The position numbers and the translations under genes were made by a program. DNA of 64,000 nucleotides from Corylus avellana. Its lineage: Eukaryota > Streptophyta > Magnoliopsida > Fagales > Betulaceae. Of this stretch, positions 49,367 through 60,842 are shown in pieces. The stretch is taken from the NCBI RefSeq assembly GCF_901000735.1, contig NC_081544.1, forward strand, positions 9,053,608 through 9,117,607, given 5' to 3'. Under the pieces are notes generated by a model. The model was not told the origin of the DNA, did not search any database, and worked only from the letters and a program-made list of their open reading frames with translations. The stretch's first letter is position 1. Each line of letters starts with the position of its first letter.

Positions 49367-49720
49367 TGATGCAGCCTGACTAAGTGGAAGAGAGTAAAAC
49401 AATACAAGAAGAAGAATAAATAATTCTTAGATCTTGAGTCTATCAAGGATCTGAGAATTCTTTTCAAAACTATAGAGTCTATCTAAGGTTTCAAGGAAAA
49501 TATGAAGAAAACTCCTCTGAGTAATTCTTATTGAAAGAAAACTGATCAAATAACATAAACTGTCTTTTCAAGAGGCTATAATCATGTATTTATTGCCCTA
49601 AGATCCCTAGTACTAGTAAAGAACAGAATTAGGACTCCCACAACCCTAATCCTAGTAAAATAAGTAAACTAAGTCGGTTTAAAACAAATAACAACTGAAA
49701 AATAACATAAAATTCCCCGA
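49367..49720 (-). repeat. 5' LTR portion of the truncated gypsy element
   Basis: The inner LTR edge reads TGATGCAGCC on the plus strand, next to the primer-binding site. The sequence to about 49620 is alignable with the LTR at 3760-4204 in inverse orientation, for example CTCTGAGTAATTCTTATT and GCTATAATCATGTATTTATT. The outer boundary is not certain and may extend through the CGATCG-rich block to about 50075. Confidence 0.6.
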
Positions 49721-49724
49721 GTGT

Positions 49725-49945
49725 ACTTGATCGCAGGTATAGTGTGATCGATCGCACTACTAAGGACTTGTGTGCTTGATCGTGCGCTCGTTTGTAGGCT
49801 CGATCGCAGTTCCAGGGGCTTGTGCGCTCAATCACGCATTCGATCGTAGAAGTAGAAGGTATCGGTCGCAGTTCCAGGGACTATCTTCTCCAAATCAGGT
49901 GCACTGTGCTCTACGATTGATCGCAGTTCCCGGGACTACCTCTTT
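49725..49945. repeat. CGATCG-rich degenerate repeats
   Basis: Variants of GATCGCAGTTCCAGGGACT occur at about 49802, 49866 and 49919, interspersed with palindromic GATCGATC and GCGCTC words. It lies at the outer side of the gypsy LTR and may be part of it. Confidence 0.65.
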
Positions 49946-50200
49946 TGCTACGTGAGTATGGGATCGTGTCACCATCTTCTGGGGCGTCTTCACACATTTA
50001 TCCATTCGGGTCTTCCTCATATACTCCCAGGCATTGTAGTCTACATCACTCATCTTGCTAGAAAATTGATTGGCTCCTGAACAAGTACAACTAGAGCTGT
50101 TGAAGCCACGTACGTACGAAATAGAGAGAGAGAGAGGGAAAGAGAGAGAGATGACTGTATTGGACACGTTGTTCATGTTGCATGCATTTATTTTTTAGAA

Positions 50201-50345
50201 ATGCTAGAATCTAATAAAATTCACACATTTTACCCATCAAAATTTTAGGTGGCAAAGTGCACATGGCCCAAGTTGATGGCAAATGGCGCTTTGCCACCTA
50301 AGATTTTGATGGGCAAAATGTGGGAGTTTTATTAGATTCTAGCAT
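50201..50345. mobile_element. 145-bp near-perfect palindromic MITE
   Basis: The left arm ATGCTAGAATCTAATAAAAT...AGGTGGCAAAG is matched over about 57 bp by the inverted right arm CTTTGCCACCT...ATTAGATTCTAGCAT. The loop is about 30 bp. It interrupts the copy B upstream flank relative to copy A. No clear target duplication. Confidence 0.8.
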
Positions 50346-50571
50346 ATCTCTTTATTTTTTTGCTCATAAAAGTTGTAAAAAGTACGAACAAGCCCTTTAA
50401 CTGTTTTTACTCAGCTCATAAACCTTCATATCAAGGCGGGTCCAAAATTTTAAGCAATGAGGGACGAAATTAAAAAAAGTGAAAAAGAAGTAGAGGAGGA
50501 GAAAATTAATTTTTGAAGGCCTACCTCATAAAAAAAAATATATAATTTTTTGATGTATCTTTTAAATATTT

Positions 50572-50807
50572 GGGGAAGGACCCACGAACTATCGGGCGTT
50601 TTGAGAAAATCCTCATAAATTTTAAAAAATTTCAATTTTATTTTACCCCTCAAACTTTCAATTTGATGCAATTTACCCACTCCATCAATTTTTACTGTTA
50701 AAACTTTTGAGAAGACAAAATTAACCTTTGATTTAAAATAAATTAAAAAAAAATTAAAAAGGGTCACAAGGGAGGCTAGCTGTGGGTCAACTTGTGATTT
50801 TTTTTTT

Positions 50808-50850
<43 letters not shown>

Positions 50851-51050
50851 GAAATTAAGGGTAAATTTGAAATTTTATAAAACAATTAGGGGTATAATGG
50901 TCATTGTATCACTTTTATCGTTTAAAAACTAATGGGAGTTTAAATTGACTGCAATTGAAAGTTGATGAGTTCAAATTGAGAGTTTTTGAGCTTTTGGGGG
51001 GTTTTCTTTAAACACGCAGTAGTTCAAAGGGTCTAAAATAAAATTTCCCG
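50572..51050. mobile_element. Probable inverted-repeat MITE with internal TA microsatellite
   Basis: The left arm (GGACCCACGAACTATCGG...CCTCAAACTTTCAATTTGATG) is a diverged inverted match of the right arm (TCAAATTGAGAGTTTTTGAG...AGTTCAAAGGGTC). A TA run lies at about 50811-50846. Exact ends are uncertain. Confidence 0.55.
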
Positions 51051-51796
51051 TTTCTTTTAAGTAGCCATTTTATATTCATATGCTATTTTACTATTATATG
51101 GGTTAAAAAAAGGTCGTTGTTACTACATTTCTTTTAATGTCTCTCATAATATTCTTATGTGATATTATTTTTTAAAAACCAAGTGAAAAAAATAAGGGCC
51201 ATTTTATTTTTTACTTTTTTAGAAAATAATATTCACCTAGGACAATGAAGATAGTAGAAGAACACTTAGCATTAACCGGAGAGAAATAAGGACCACTTTA
51301 TTATTATTTTTTTTTAGAATATTATATACACCTAAGATCACAAGAACACTAAGAGAGCACCTAATATTCCCCTCCGTAAAAACATCCTCTCCAAAATTTC
51401 AATTCCCCCTTTTACAGCCCAGGGGGAATATATGTTAATTGATGGTAGCAAATGGTAGGTGCAATTTTGGTTTGTTGCACACACATGGTGAGAGTCACCT
51501 TGCTGTATGATAGGCATCATGGCCCACGTGGGTCTCAAAGTTAGTGGGAAAAAATTGTCATGTAATGTGTTAGTGGAGAAGTTATTATCAATTAGCCTAG
51601 CCCATAATTCTAGTTCAAATATTTTCCAAGTAACCGGCATAGCTTCCTCTAGATGGGCCTTCTGCAGCCACTGCCACAATTGGTTAGCCTCACCTTCAAG
51701 ATGGAAAGATGCCAACACCACCTTTTGATCAGGGGGTGTGCCATGATAGTCAAAGAATTGTACCTTCCGATTCAACCGTTCGTTGAGATCATCTCC

Positions 51797-54700
51797 TTTT
51801 TTTTGAACAAATTGAGATTCTTATTCAATATCTGAAAGACCCAAAGGGTCATAAAAGGGCAATGGAAGCTTCCTTCCTTAATACCACAGATTTCATATGG
51901 AAGGGAATCCACCCAGGTAGTCTCAGTAACAAGATTGAGGGCCAACTTTGCCAGCTCGTGGGCTACACTGTTAGCCTCCCTCTTTGCATGTACAAACCGT
52001 GAATTACCCAAAGCTCCTAACCCCAACACAGCTCCATCCACTAAATGCCCATAGACGCGCGTACAGGGTTGCTTCGAATTAATCGCTGTGATAATCTGCT
52101 GAGCATCTCCTTCAAAAGTAATATCCATTAAACCAAGCTCTTTTGCAAAGATCGTTGCATGGAGGGCCGCTTGTGCTTCAACCGATACCGAGTCAAGCTT
52201 GCAGTCCATGGGTATGCTTCGAGCAGCCATAACATTCTCTTGAAATTATACCCAACCTAGTTTTGTTCTGGCCATTATCTAGGGCTGCGTCCCAGTTTAT
52301 CTTGAATTCTTTAAGAGGGGGTGGTTTCCAGTTTAGTTGAGCCACCATTCTGTCTGGTTCATCTGTGACTCCGTCCCTAGCATTTGCTCTGCGGAAGTCT
52401 TCCAGAGAATCCGTAGCCTCCCGTAAAAGCGGGTTTGGGTGAAGGAAAACCCCATCATGAATCATGCTGTTTCTTCTCAACCTTAACCTCCTGGCTATTA
52501 CCGCAAACAGCTCAAGTTCTGTTCTATCACAACATTTAGACATATCCTCAAAGTGTTGGAAAAAATTCTTTTGCTCACATTTCTTCTTCTGGAATTTGGC
52601 CACGCCACAACCCCATACGTCGTTAGCCGAGGGGCAGCTCTACAACAGATGTTCCAAGGTCTCTTCCTCCCGCTAACATACTGGGCACAGTTTTTCCTGA
52701 CACACACCCTTCTTAAATAAATTGACCTTTGTGGGGAGTAGGTTGTTTAGAGCTCTCCACAGAAACAAATGAACAACCTTCGGTACTTGTAACTGCCAGC
52801 AAACCTTCCATACACTTGTACCTCTTCCCATGTTCGATCCGCCACTACGTAGGGAAGCAGCCATCTCAATTCCCAAATGGTATGCACTTTGAACAGTGAA
52901 CTCCCCTGTCGTGGTGCATCTCCAAATTAGTCGATCCTTGGGTTGGAGAGGACTCGATGGTATATTGAGTATTACCTTGGCCTCTTCTTCTAAAAAAGTA
53001 GCTAATATTAAGTTACTGTTCCACCTCTTAGTTTCCTGATCAATTAAATCTTTAACTCTGGCCTTTTCATCAAAACCATTATTAGGCGACTGCACTGAGA
53101 AGGAAATTGGAGTTGGAAGCCAGCGACAGCCCCATATCTTGATGTCTTGCCCATCCCATACCCTCCATAACAACCCATTCTTTAATAATTCTTGAGATGC
53201 CATGAGGCTTCTCCAAGCATAAGAAGGCCTCGAACCCACTGTAGCTTCCAGAATAGAACTATGGGGAAAATACTTAGCCTTAAGGACTTGGGCAACCAAA
53301 GATTCTGGCTTTGTTAGAAGTCTCCACACCTGCTTGGCCAGCAATGCCTTATTAAACATAACCAAATCCCGAAAGCCCAGCCTTCCATTTGACTTAGCAA
53401 CACCCATTCTATCCCAACTCATCCAATGGATTTTTGAAGTATTCTCCTTATGGCCCCACCAGAATCGCTGCATCATTCCATTTATCTCTCTACATAACAC
53501 CAATAGAAGCTGAAACACACTCATGCAATACGTGGGAATTGCCTGTACCACCGCCTTAAGGAGAACCTCCTTACCCGCCTGGGATAAAAAATTATACTTC
53601 CAATTGTTTAAGCAGCTCCATACCTTGTCTTTGATAGACTTAAAGGACTAGTATTTGGACTTCCCCACAAGAGCTGTGAGCCCCAAATATTTATCAAAGC
53701 TATTGGTTGCTTGGAGGCCGGACAAGTGAATAATTTCATTCCTTCGTTTCAAACTGGTATTCCGGCTAAAGAAAATAGATGTTTTAGTTTTACTCAAACA
53801 TTGACCCGACGCCGCTTCATATTTCTCCAAAATCTTAGTAATGCGTCTCCACTCAACCAGATTTGCCTTACAGAATAACAGGCTATCATCTGCAAAGAAA
53901 AGATGGCTGAGACGAGGGCCATTCTTGGATGAAGGTACCCCAGTGATAACCCCCTTATTCTCCGCTTGAGTGAGTAAAGAACTGAGAGCCTCTGCACAAA
54001 TCAAGAAAAGATAAGGGGAGAGCGGGTCACCCTGCTAAAGTCCCCTGGATGGATGAATATTCCCCACAGGGGTACCATTTATCAAGATGGAATATGAGAT
54101 TGTACTTACACACCCCATAATCAGTCTTATCCTTTTTTTAGGAAACTCCATTTTTTTTAACACAGCTTCCAAAAACACCCACTCCACCATGTTGTAAGCC
54201 TTACTCATATCCAATTTAATTCCCATAAATCCAGTCTTGCTCCACATTCTAGTATGCATGGTATGTAGCGTTTCATATGCCACAAGAATGTTATCTGTAA
54301 TCAAATGGCCTGGTAAAAAAGCACTTTGGGTGGGAGAGATAATATAAGGAAGCACTAACTTCATACGGTTAGCTAGCACCTTTGAAATTAACTTATAAAC
54401 CACATTACAAAGGCTAATGGGTATATAGTCAGCAACACAAATTGGGTGCATATTTTTAGGAATAAGAGCTATATGAGTAACATTAATACTAGCATCCATA
54501 ATTTCAGAATTAAGAAAGTATAAAATTGCATTGCAAACCTCAATGCCAACCGTATCCCAGTGTTGTTGATAGAAGCCTGCCGAAAATCCGTCCGGACCTG
54601 GAGTTTTTTCAGGAAACATCTGAAATAGAGCACCGTGCACTTCCTCAGCCGTGAAAGCAGCCATCAACTTCGCACAAAGCTCATCAGGAATCTTTCCTTC

Positions 54701-57370
54701 AATATTTTTAACACATTCTAGTATACCATGAGGGCTGGCCATATGAAATAGAGCCTGATAGTAATCAAGAAAGGCTTTCTAAATCTCGTCCTGGGATGTA
54801 CAAATGTGTCCCTCTTCGTCGTGTATTTGGGAAATCAAATTCCTGCTCCTACGTTGAGTGGCACATGCGTGGAAAAATTTGGTATTCTTATCCCCATTCT
54901 TCAACCAATTTTGTTTAGACCATTGCCTCCATTTTATATCTTCCTGCTCAATCAACCCATTCAATTCCTCTCTAAGAATTTTTTCCTGTTGTCTTTTAGT
55001 ATCGTCAGCCTTGGTTTGAAGCCTTACTAGCTCCCTGGTTTTTTCCTTGATAAGCAATTCATTGGGTTGAACTTGTTTTCGGGCCCATTGCTTAACTTTG
55101 ATAGTACAACTCTTTAGATTCCCATTTATAGCAGACCATGGGCTTTCCCCATTGTGATTTTTCCTCCAGGCTTGCTTTACCACGTCATTGAAGCCCTCCA
55201 CCTTATACCAGCTAGTTTTAACACGGAAGTTTCTCCATTTTCTCCACTTGCATTCAATTTCAGTAGCATAAGAGACAAAGACCGGGTTATGATCCGAACT
55301 TCGTCTAGCCAACACCTCAACGTCCACTTTCTTGAAAACATGACACCACTCCGGATTAGCTACTGCCCTGTCAAGCCTTTCTTGGATAAAGTTTCTGCCA
55401 TCCCTACCATTAGTCCATGTGAACTGAGGACCTTTAAAGCCCAAACAACAGAGAGTGCAATCCTCTAGTGTTTTTTTGGAACGCATCCATTTGCCAATGT
55501 GCTCTAGTAACTGTGCCTCGTTTTTCAGAATAGTACATAATTTCATTAAAATCCCCAACGCAAAGCCAAGGCCTAGGATGAAAATGAGAAAGAGCTCACA
55601 ACAACTCCCAAGCTTCTTTACGTTTAGTCACATCCGGGTGTTCGTAGAATCCGGTAAACTTCCATGCCACCCTTTCTCGACCATGAAGCACCTCAGCATT
55701 AATATGTCGCCTGCTGAAATTTTTTATTTCCACACGATCCTCAGCTTTCCAAAGTAAAATTAACCCACTGCTACGCCCCACACAATCCACCATAAACATA
55801 TGGTCATACTCGAGTTTTGTTCGTAAAAAATCGATCCTTGCATGCATCATTTTGTTTTCCATGAGGAAAACCAAATTGGGTTTCTTCTCCTTCACCATGC
55901 GATGAAGGTCCCGAATTGCTCGAGGGTTCCCAAGCCCTCGGCAGTTCCAGCTCAAGAGACTCATTAAGCTTGGCGGGGCTGCCTAGCAGCCACTGCCTTG
56001 TCATTGCTCAAATGATGCTGAACTGCCCATCCAGACTTGAGCCTTTTCTGACCATTGGTTTGCTGCCTAGTCCCCAAGTCTTGTTGTACACCATGTCCAT
56101 CAGCTCCACCGTTTCCTGCCTCAGCCCATATCCTCCTCTTCCCACCAGAAGTTGCACACGTCTCATTCCCCTTAACCAATGACCCCGAGGCTTTGTGACT
56201 CTTCAAGGCTATTGGCTTAGTATGTTTTTTATGTGGCTTCGAGGAGCCCTTCAAATCTTCCACATGTCCCATATTAAACATCTTGGCACTCAACCCCGAA
56301 CCTCCAAGGATAGAAGGGTCTTTATCTTTGCTTATTAAATCCCAAACCATTTTTTCCTTTATAGCATCCCATTGACCGATATAAATACTGAAAGATTTTA
56401 TAGTGTCTTTACTCCCAGTATTTCCTTCCTTAGTAGACTCCTTTAATTTCTCCCCCAGCTGGATTCCCTCCTTACCTTTCGTAATCCCTGCTTGACCATG
56501 ATTCATTTGGAAAGATTCCAAGTTTTCCTCCATCTGTTTTTGGTCATTGATTTCCATTATGGGCGTTTCCATTCTTGGCGTACTCCAACTGTCACGTGAG
56601 TCAGAGTTCGTCTCTCCCTCCACCGCCGGAGTGATGGAGGTTACCGGACTACAATCCTCCCTTGTTCCAGCTACTCCATCACCGTTTATCCCCGTCCCCT
56701 GCCATGAAGTATGACTCGAAGTTGCACTTGAATACTCCTTCCGTCTACTCTGGGCGCAACCCCCTTTCCCACCAAACCTCCATTTAGGTGACGTCACACG
56801 CAACCATGGTCCATACTCGGTCGGTTGAGTACCACCGTTATGTCTCTTACCTCCCGGATTAGTGCATCCACTCCTCCCATGCCAGATTACACCACAATGA
56901 AAGTAGTACTTGGGAATTTTCTCATATTGAAACGGCACCCAAATCGACTTATTCTTCAGCTTCAATGTCCGTCCCCTAGATAGAGGTTTTGAGAGATCCA
57001 GAACAATCCTGACCCTCAAAAACTCTCCCCATCCCACACCATCTTCTGCCACATCTACATCCTCCACCAAACCCACAGTAGATCCAAGTCTTTGTCGAAA
57101 TTCCCTCCCCATACAAGCAAGGGGAAGTTTGAACATCCTCACCCAGAAGGCTGCCTTGTCAAAATCCAAATCAAATGAAGATGACAGACCATCATATTCA
57201 ACCAGGGAAAACTGAAACCCATCGAAAGTCCAAGGCCGGCCCTCTATGATTCTATCCATCTCCCACGAATGCTCAAAGTCTATGAGAAACATATTAGATC
57301 CCAACACTTTGAAGGTGACCCTCCCCTGTAAATGCCAAGCTCGAATCATATAAGCCTTCACAACCTCCTT
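51797..57370 (-). mobile_element. L1-type LINE inserted in a gypsy gag
   Basis: It is flanked by a 15-bp target duplication with one mismatch: GTTGAGATCATCTCC at 51782-51796 and GTTGAGCTCATCTCC at 57371-57385. A short A tail (T run at 51797-51804) marks the 3' end. ORF1 (DUF4283 plus knuckle) and ORF2 (endonuclease, RT, zinc-binding domain, RNase H) follow plant L1 order. ORF1 begins inside the DUF4283 domain, so the element is 5' truncated. Length is about 5.6 kb. Confidence 0.9.
51830..55964 (-). pseudogene. LINE ORF2: endonuclease, RT, zinc-binding and RNase H, broken
   Basis: The start MSLLSWNCRGLGNPRA is the apurinic endonuclease N-terminus, and the Glu motif reads LMENKM. A TGA at about 55596 and a frameshift near 55480 follow, with the endonuclease C-terminus SSDHNPVF beyond. 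RT blocks include KTPGPDGFSAGFYQ, SLCNVVYKLISKVLANR, QSAFLPG and the active-site FFADDSLLF near 53905. The zinc-binding RT tail (WKVCWQLQVPKVVHLFLWR) ends near 52673. An RNase H domain (INWDAALD..., ITFEGDAQQ, ANSVAHELAK) lies at 52330-51900. Frames are interrupted at several points; it cannot be translated as one protein. Confidence 0.88.
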
Positions 57371-57427
57371 GTTGAGCTCATCTCCTTGATAAGGTGGAAA
57401 GTCCATTTTGGCATAATGTGGCACCAC
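55964..57427 (-). pseudogene. LINE ORF1: DUF4283 domain with degenerate knuckle, fused to gypsy gag
   Basis: An open frame of 487 codons. The first ~19 residues are gypsy gag (AKMDFPPYQGDE), and the DUF4283 domain begins at the insertion point (RAWHLQGRVTFKVLG, then FDFDKAAFWVRMF-like blocks). The knuckle reads Y-Y-F-H-C-G-V-I-W-H-G-R-S-G-C; its first Cys and another position differ from the usual form. A long hydrophilic tail follows. The stop and the ORF2 start overlap as TAATG at 55966-55962. The gag-LINE fusion is an accident of insertion. Confidence 0.8.
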
Positions 57428-57705
57428 TGCTTGTTGCCAGTTGCGCCTACTTGATGAAGACCTCTTGAAGGACCACCTTGCTCATATGTGCAATTTGGTT
57501 GACGTCCCATTGGTCCATGCTGAATTGAAAGAAGGGTTGAGATTTCATTCAAGGCTTCTTCAATTCTTTGCATGCGATCAACGGAGCTAGTTGCTCCTTC
57601 CTCTAAGCGTTGAATGCCTTCCTTAAAGTCATATACGTCTGCCTTAACGTCAAAGATTCAATTCTCTCACAATTAGTAGCCATACCCTTGTACTTTGATA
57701 CCAAT

Positions 57706-58016
57706 TGATAGGTCCAAACCTATCAATTGGTTATTATCAGTTATCATGTTATTAGTTATTGTATTTAAATAAAGGACTAAATCTGGAGAGATGATGATTT
57801 GGTGTAGAGTTCTAATTTTGTTATGGTTGAACTCCCACCTAAGTGAAGTATTATCTTGTTCTGACTGGGTCCCACTAGGATATCAGAACGTATTATCTTA
57901 TTTATTTGTTTGTGTTGTGGTAAAACTCCTGCCAGAAGTGAAGATTTGTAACGTGTATTATCTTTATATTATATTAAATATTAATTGTATTTTTATTCTC
58001 TGCTTGGGGCCTATCA
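57706..58016 (-). repeat. LTR of the second gypsy fragment
   Basis: On the plus strand it runs from TGATAGGTCC to GGGGCCTATCA, with matching short inverted ends (TGATAGG/CCTATCA). It is adjacent to a TTGGTATCAAAG primer-binding site on its left. About 311 bp. Confidence 0.8.
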
Positions 58017-58257
58017 CTGTATAGTCGCTATCAATATAGAAAATTTGGATTGTAACATTTATTACATTTTTAAAAATCTTAGAAATTACAAATATTGATA
58101 ATATAAAATATAAATATGAACAATGAGATTTCAAGAAATTAATTTACATATCCCTAAAGAAAAAAAAAGAAAAAAGAAAAAAAAAAATCATAGTCCTTAA
58201 ACAGGGAAATGAAAAGGAAGTTTGTTTGGTTACATGGATAAGGTAGAGGGAACTAGT

Positions 58258-60842
58258 TTAGGCAGGCAAGATTCGAACATGATCCAAGCAGGCTTTGCCA
58301 TCAAGCTGGCTGCTTTGCTGCAGATGCAGGTAGTCCTTATACTTCATTCCAGTGTATGCAGGTGCATTGGTTTCACGGTGGACCAGCTCCGGTGCCGGGC
58401 TGACAACCGTTTCTAGCGATGGCCCAAAAGGTGTGACTATCGATATTCTTGTAGCTTTCTCATTCACAAATACCCGATGTACAACACTCTTGTACTTCCC
58501 GTTGCTCATAATCTTGCATCATAAAATGTTCCATTTAGAAAATTCAAAGAAAAAATGCTAATAAATTAATAGAAAGACTTATCTTATCACCTTTATAATC
58601 ATACTTTTGAATTTTAAAAATTGTTAATTTAAAATTAATATCTTTTAAAAGTTTATAATGTCAATCTTTCCGTCAAAATTTAATATTAAATCAAACGACT
58701 GATGAATGAAATATCAAAAATACCCTTAAAATGCTTATAAAATTACAAAAATATCATAATTTCGACGAGAGAATTAACATTGCAAATTTTTAAAAATAGT
58801 AACCTTAAATTGATACTATTTAAAGTTTAAGAATATAATTGTAAAAGTGAGGAAATATCAGTAATAAGCGAAGTTTTTCCTAAATTGATATATATGCATG
58901 ATTTGGGACTAACCTCCATGTGATCGCCGACGTTAACGATGAATGCATTTGGAATGTAATTGACATTGACCCACTTGCTTTGATGCTGCACCTGAAGCCC
59001 AGAGATCCCATTTTGTATGAGGAGGGTCAACAGGCCGTGATCGGAATGCGGCGGCATCCCCATTGCTAGCTCCGGCTCCGGACAAGGCGGATACAAGTTT
59101 GCAATGAGGATTTGCAAACCCGATTCCAAATTCAAGGCGTTTTCTATGTAGGTGTCTCCCAATCCCAAGCTCATTGATATTCCTTTCAGCAACTCCTTAG
59201 ATAATTCTCTGGTTCTTTTGCAGTACTCCAACGAAATCTCTCTGTTGTAATTTTTATAGTTGATACAATAGATTATTCTCCTCGATCTTGAATAACTAAC
59301 AGTACATAAAGCTCAAACAAGTTCTATTTTCTGTTCCTGTATAAATTTCTTATAAATTGGGTTTCATCCAACCGAATATCTAAAAGTGCCTATGACCTAT
59401 AGCACGTGCTATTAAAGAAGTGTTTAAGAAAGACATGTTATTAAAAAAAATTAATGTTATATACTATATTTTTATTTTATAACTATTAAATAATACTAAT
59501 ACGATAATTTCAACCAACCTTTAGACCGTTTTATTTTTATTTAAAAAAAAAAATTAATTCAAAAGATTGGTTAGAATTATGATATCAGCATTCAAGGATA
59601 ATATTATTTTAATCCAAACTATATTTATCACAATAAGAAGAAATTTTCCTTCTATCTTTTAAAAAATTTAAGATGTTATCATTATAAAAGTTAAAAATAA
59701 TATTTTTTAGGGGTAATTATCTTTTGCCCCATAAACTATAGTATCTTGGCACTTTTTTCATGAACTACCAATTATGATACTTAACCCCATCAAATTACCA
59801 TTTTATAACAAAAAGCCTCCTTTTGTCAATCTAATGAGTTAAAATTAATTAACAGTGAACGGTTATATACAAGTCATATGTTATTTTTTTCTTTCATTTT
59901 TACCCTCACTTTAGACTGAGAAAATGATGTTTATATCCTCTTAAACCCTAATCTAACACATGAAAACAATTTAAAATTGAGGCAAAAGTAAAAGGAAAAA
60001 AAATTTAAAATAACACATGATATTGGCCGTCAATTTTAACCTTTTTATTAACAGAAGGGAACTTTTTATCATATGATAGTAGTTTGATGGAGTCATGTGT
60101 CATAATTAATAGTTCATGGAGAAAGTGCTAACGTGCTGTAGTTCATGAAAAAAATGTCATTACCCTTATTATTTTTTCTTAAAAAAAATGAAATCTTTAT
60201 TAGATAAGTTTTTTTGAGCTAAGTTCATTTAGTCCGCAGAGGAGCCGGTGCCAATGTTTCTGGAAGGTTGTAAAATATTGCAGAAGTTAACTGTAATACC
60301 TGAAGGCAGCAGGCTTGGAAGGTGAATGAAATTGGGGATGCACGAAGATCTTCAGAAAATCCCTCCAAAACAACACTTTATCCACGGAGGTATTAAAGCT
60401 GGTGCCGCACCTGATTGAGTCCAACACATGCTTCCCTCCATACTCCCGCTTCTCCTCCTCCGTCAGATTGAAAAACTCTCCACACGCGTCGGCCATCGCC
60501 TTCATCAGGCTCTCCGGCACACCGTGATTTATCACCTGATCATCATACTAACTAATTATCAACCTTAATACACATGATGTACTATGTAAACCATTTTAAT
60601 ATATATACAGTGCATGCGTTTACCATGAAGAAGCCCCAGTCTTGGCATGCTTTGCCGAGTTGATCGATGGTTTTGGATTGTTGATCCGGAGTACCGGAGG
60701 TGAGCAGAGAGAAGTCAACGATGGGGATTGAGTCCTCTGGGTCATCCGAAACTGGTTCATCAACGGGGCTCCGGGTGAAGGTGTATGTGGGAGGGATGGA
60801 GGTGAGACCAGGTGATTCAGTCAGTGCTTTGATGCTTATCAT
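58258..60842 (-). CDS. Fe(II)/2-oxoglutarate-dependent dioxygenase, copy C
   Basis: Four exons (60842-60624, 60535-60300, 59241-58914, 58512-58258) give 345 residues with the same exon lengths and phases as copy A (219, 236, 328 and 255 nt). Iron ligands in HSDHGLLTLL and SVVHRVF and the RIS motif are all present. Differences from A include ESLMKAMADAC, LEYCKRT and SIVTPFGPSLET. Its 3' flank (58190-58257) matches that of copy A (GGAAGTTTGTTTGGTTACAT), so A and C are probably positional duplicates. Intron 2 holds an inverted-repeat MITE. Upstream, the TTTAGCTTTTTATTAGATAC block is shared with copy D. A functional gene by sequence; substrate unknown. Confidence 0.92.
59709..60175. mobile_element. 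Inverted-repeat MITE in intron 2 of copy C
   Basis: The left arm (GGGTAATTATCTTTTGCCCC...CATGAACTACCAATTATGA) is matched by the inverted right arm (TCATAATTAATAGTTCATGG...GTAGTTCATG...CATTACCC). Absent from the equivalent introns of A and D. The target duplication is not resolved. Confidence 0.72.

Larger units (their letters stand above)
45276..50075 (-). mobile_element. Truncated Ty3/gypsy retrotransposon inside dioxygenase copy B
   Basis: The minus-strand order is 5' LTR (from 49367 rightwards), a primer-binding site TTGGTATCAAAGC (about 49354-49366), gag, protease, RT, RNase H, zinc finger and integrase. The left end stops inside the integrase at the junction with the copy B exon, so the 3' LTR is missing. 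The right edge is approximate: from about 50085 the sequence resumes homology with the upstream flank of copy A. All frames carry stops. The protease and the 49367-49600 part of the LTR resemble the short element at 3760-6386. Confidence 0.8.
51338..58016 (-). mobile_element. Second Ty3/gypsy fragment, split by a LINE
   Basis: On the right are an LTR (57706-58016), a primer-binding-site-like TTGGTATCAAA, and the gag N-terminus (57683-57371, with EGIQRLEEGATSS and KMDFPPYQGDE in shifted frames). The gag resumes left of the LINE at 51781-51338 (LNRKVQFFDYHGTPPDQ, LASFHLEGEANQLW). The rest of gag, all of pol and the 3' LTR are not seen. The left boundary is approximate. Confidence 0.78.

Noticed and set aside
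49895..50176. 93-codon minus-strand frame at the outer LTR edge
   Set aside because: It spans repeat DNA and the GA-rich flank of copy B; no recognised domain, so not called as a gene.
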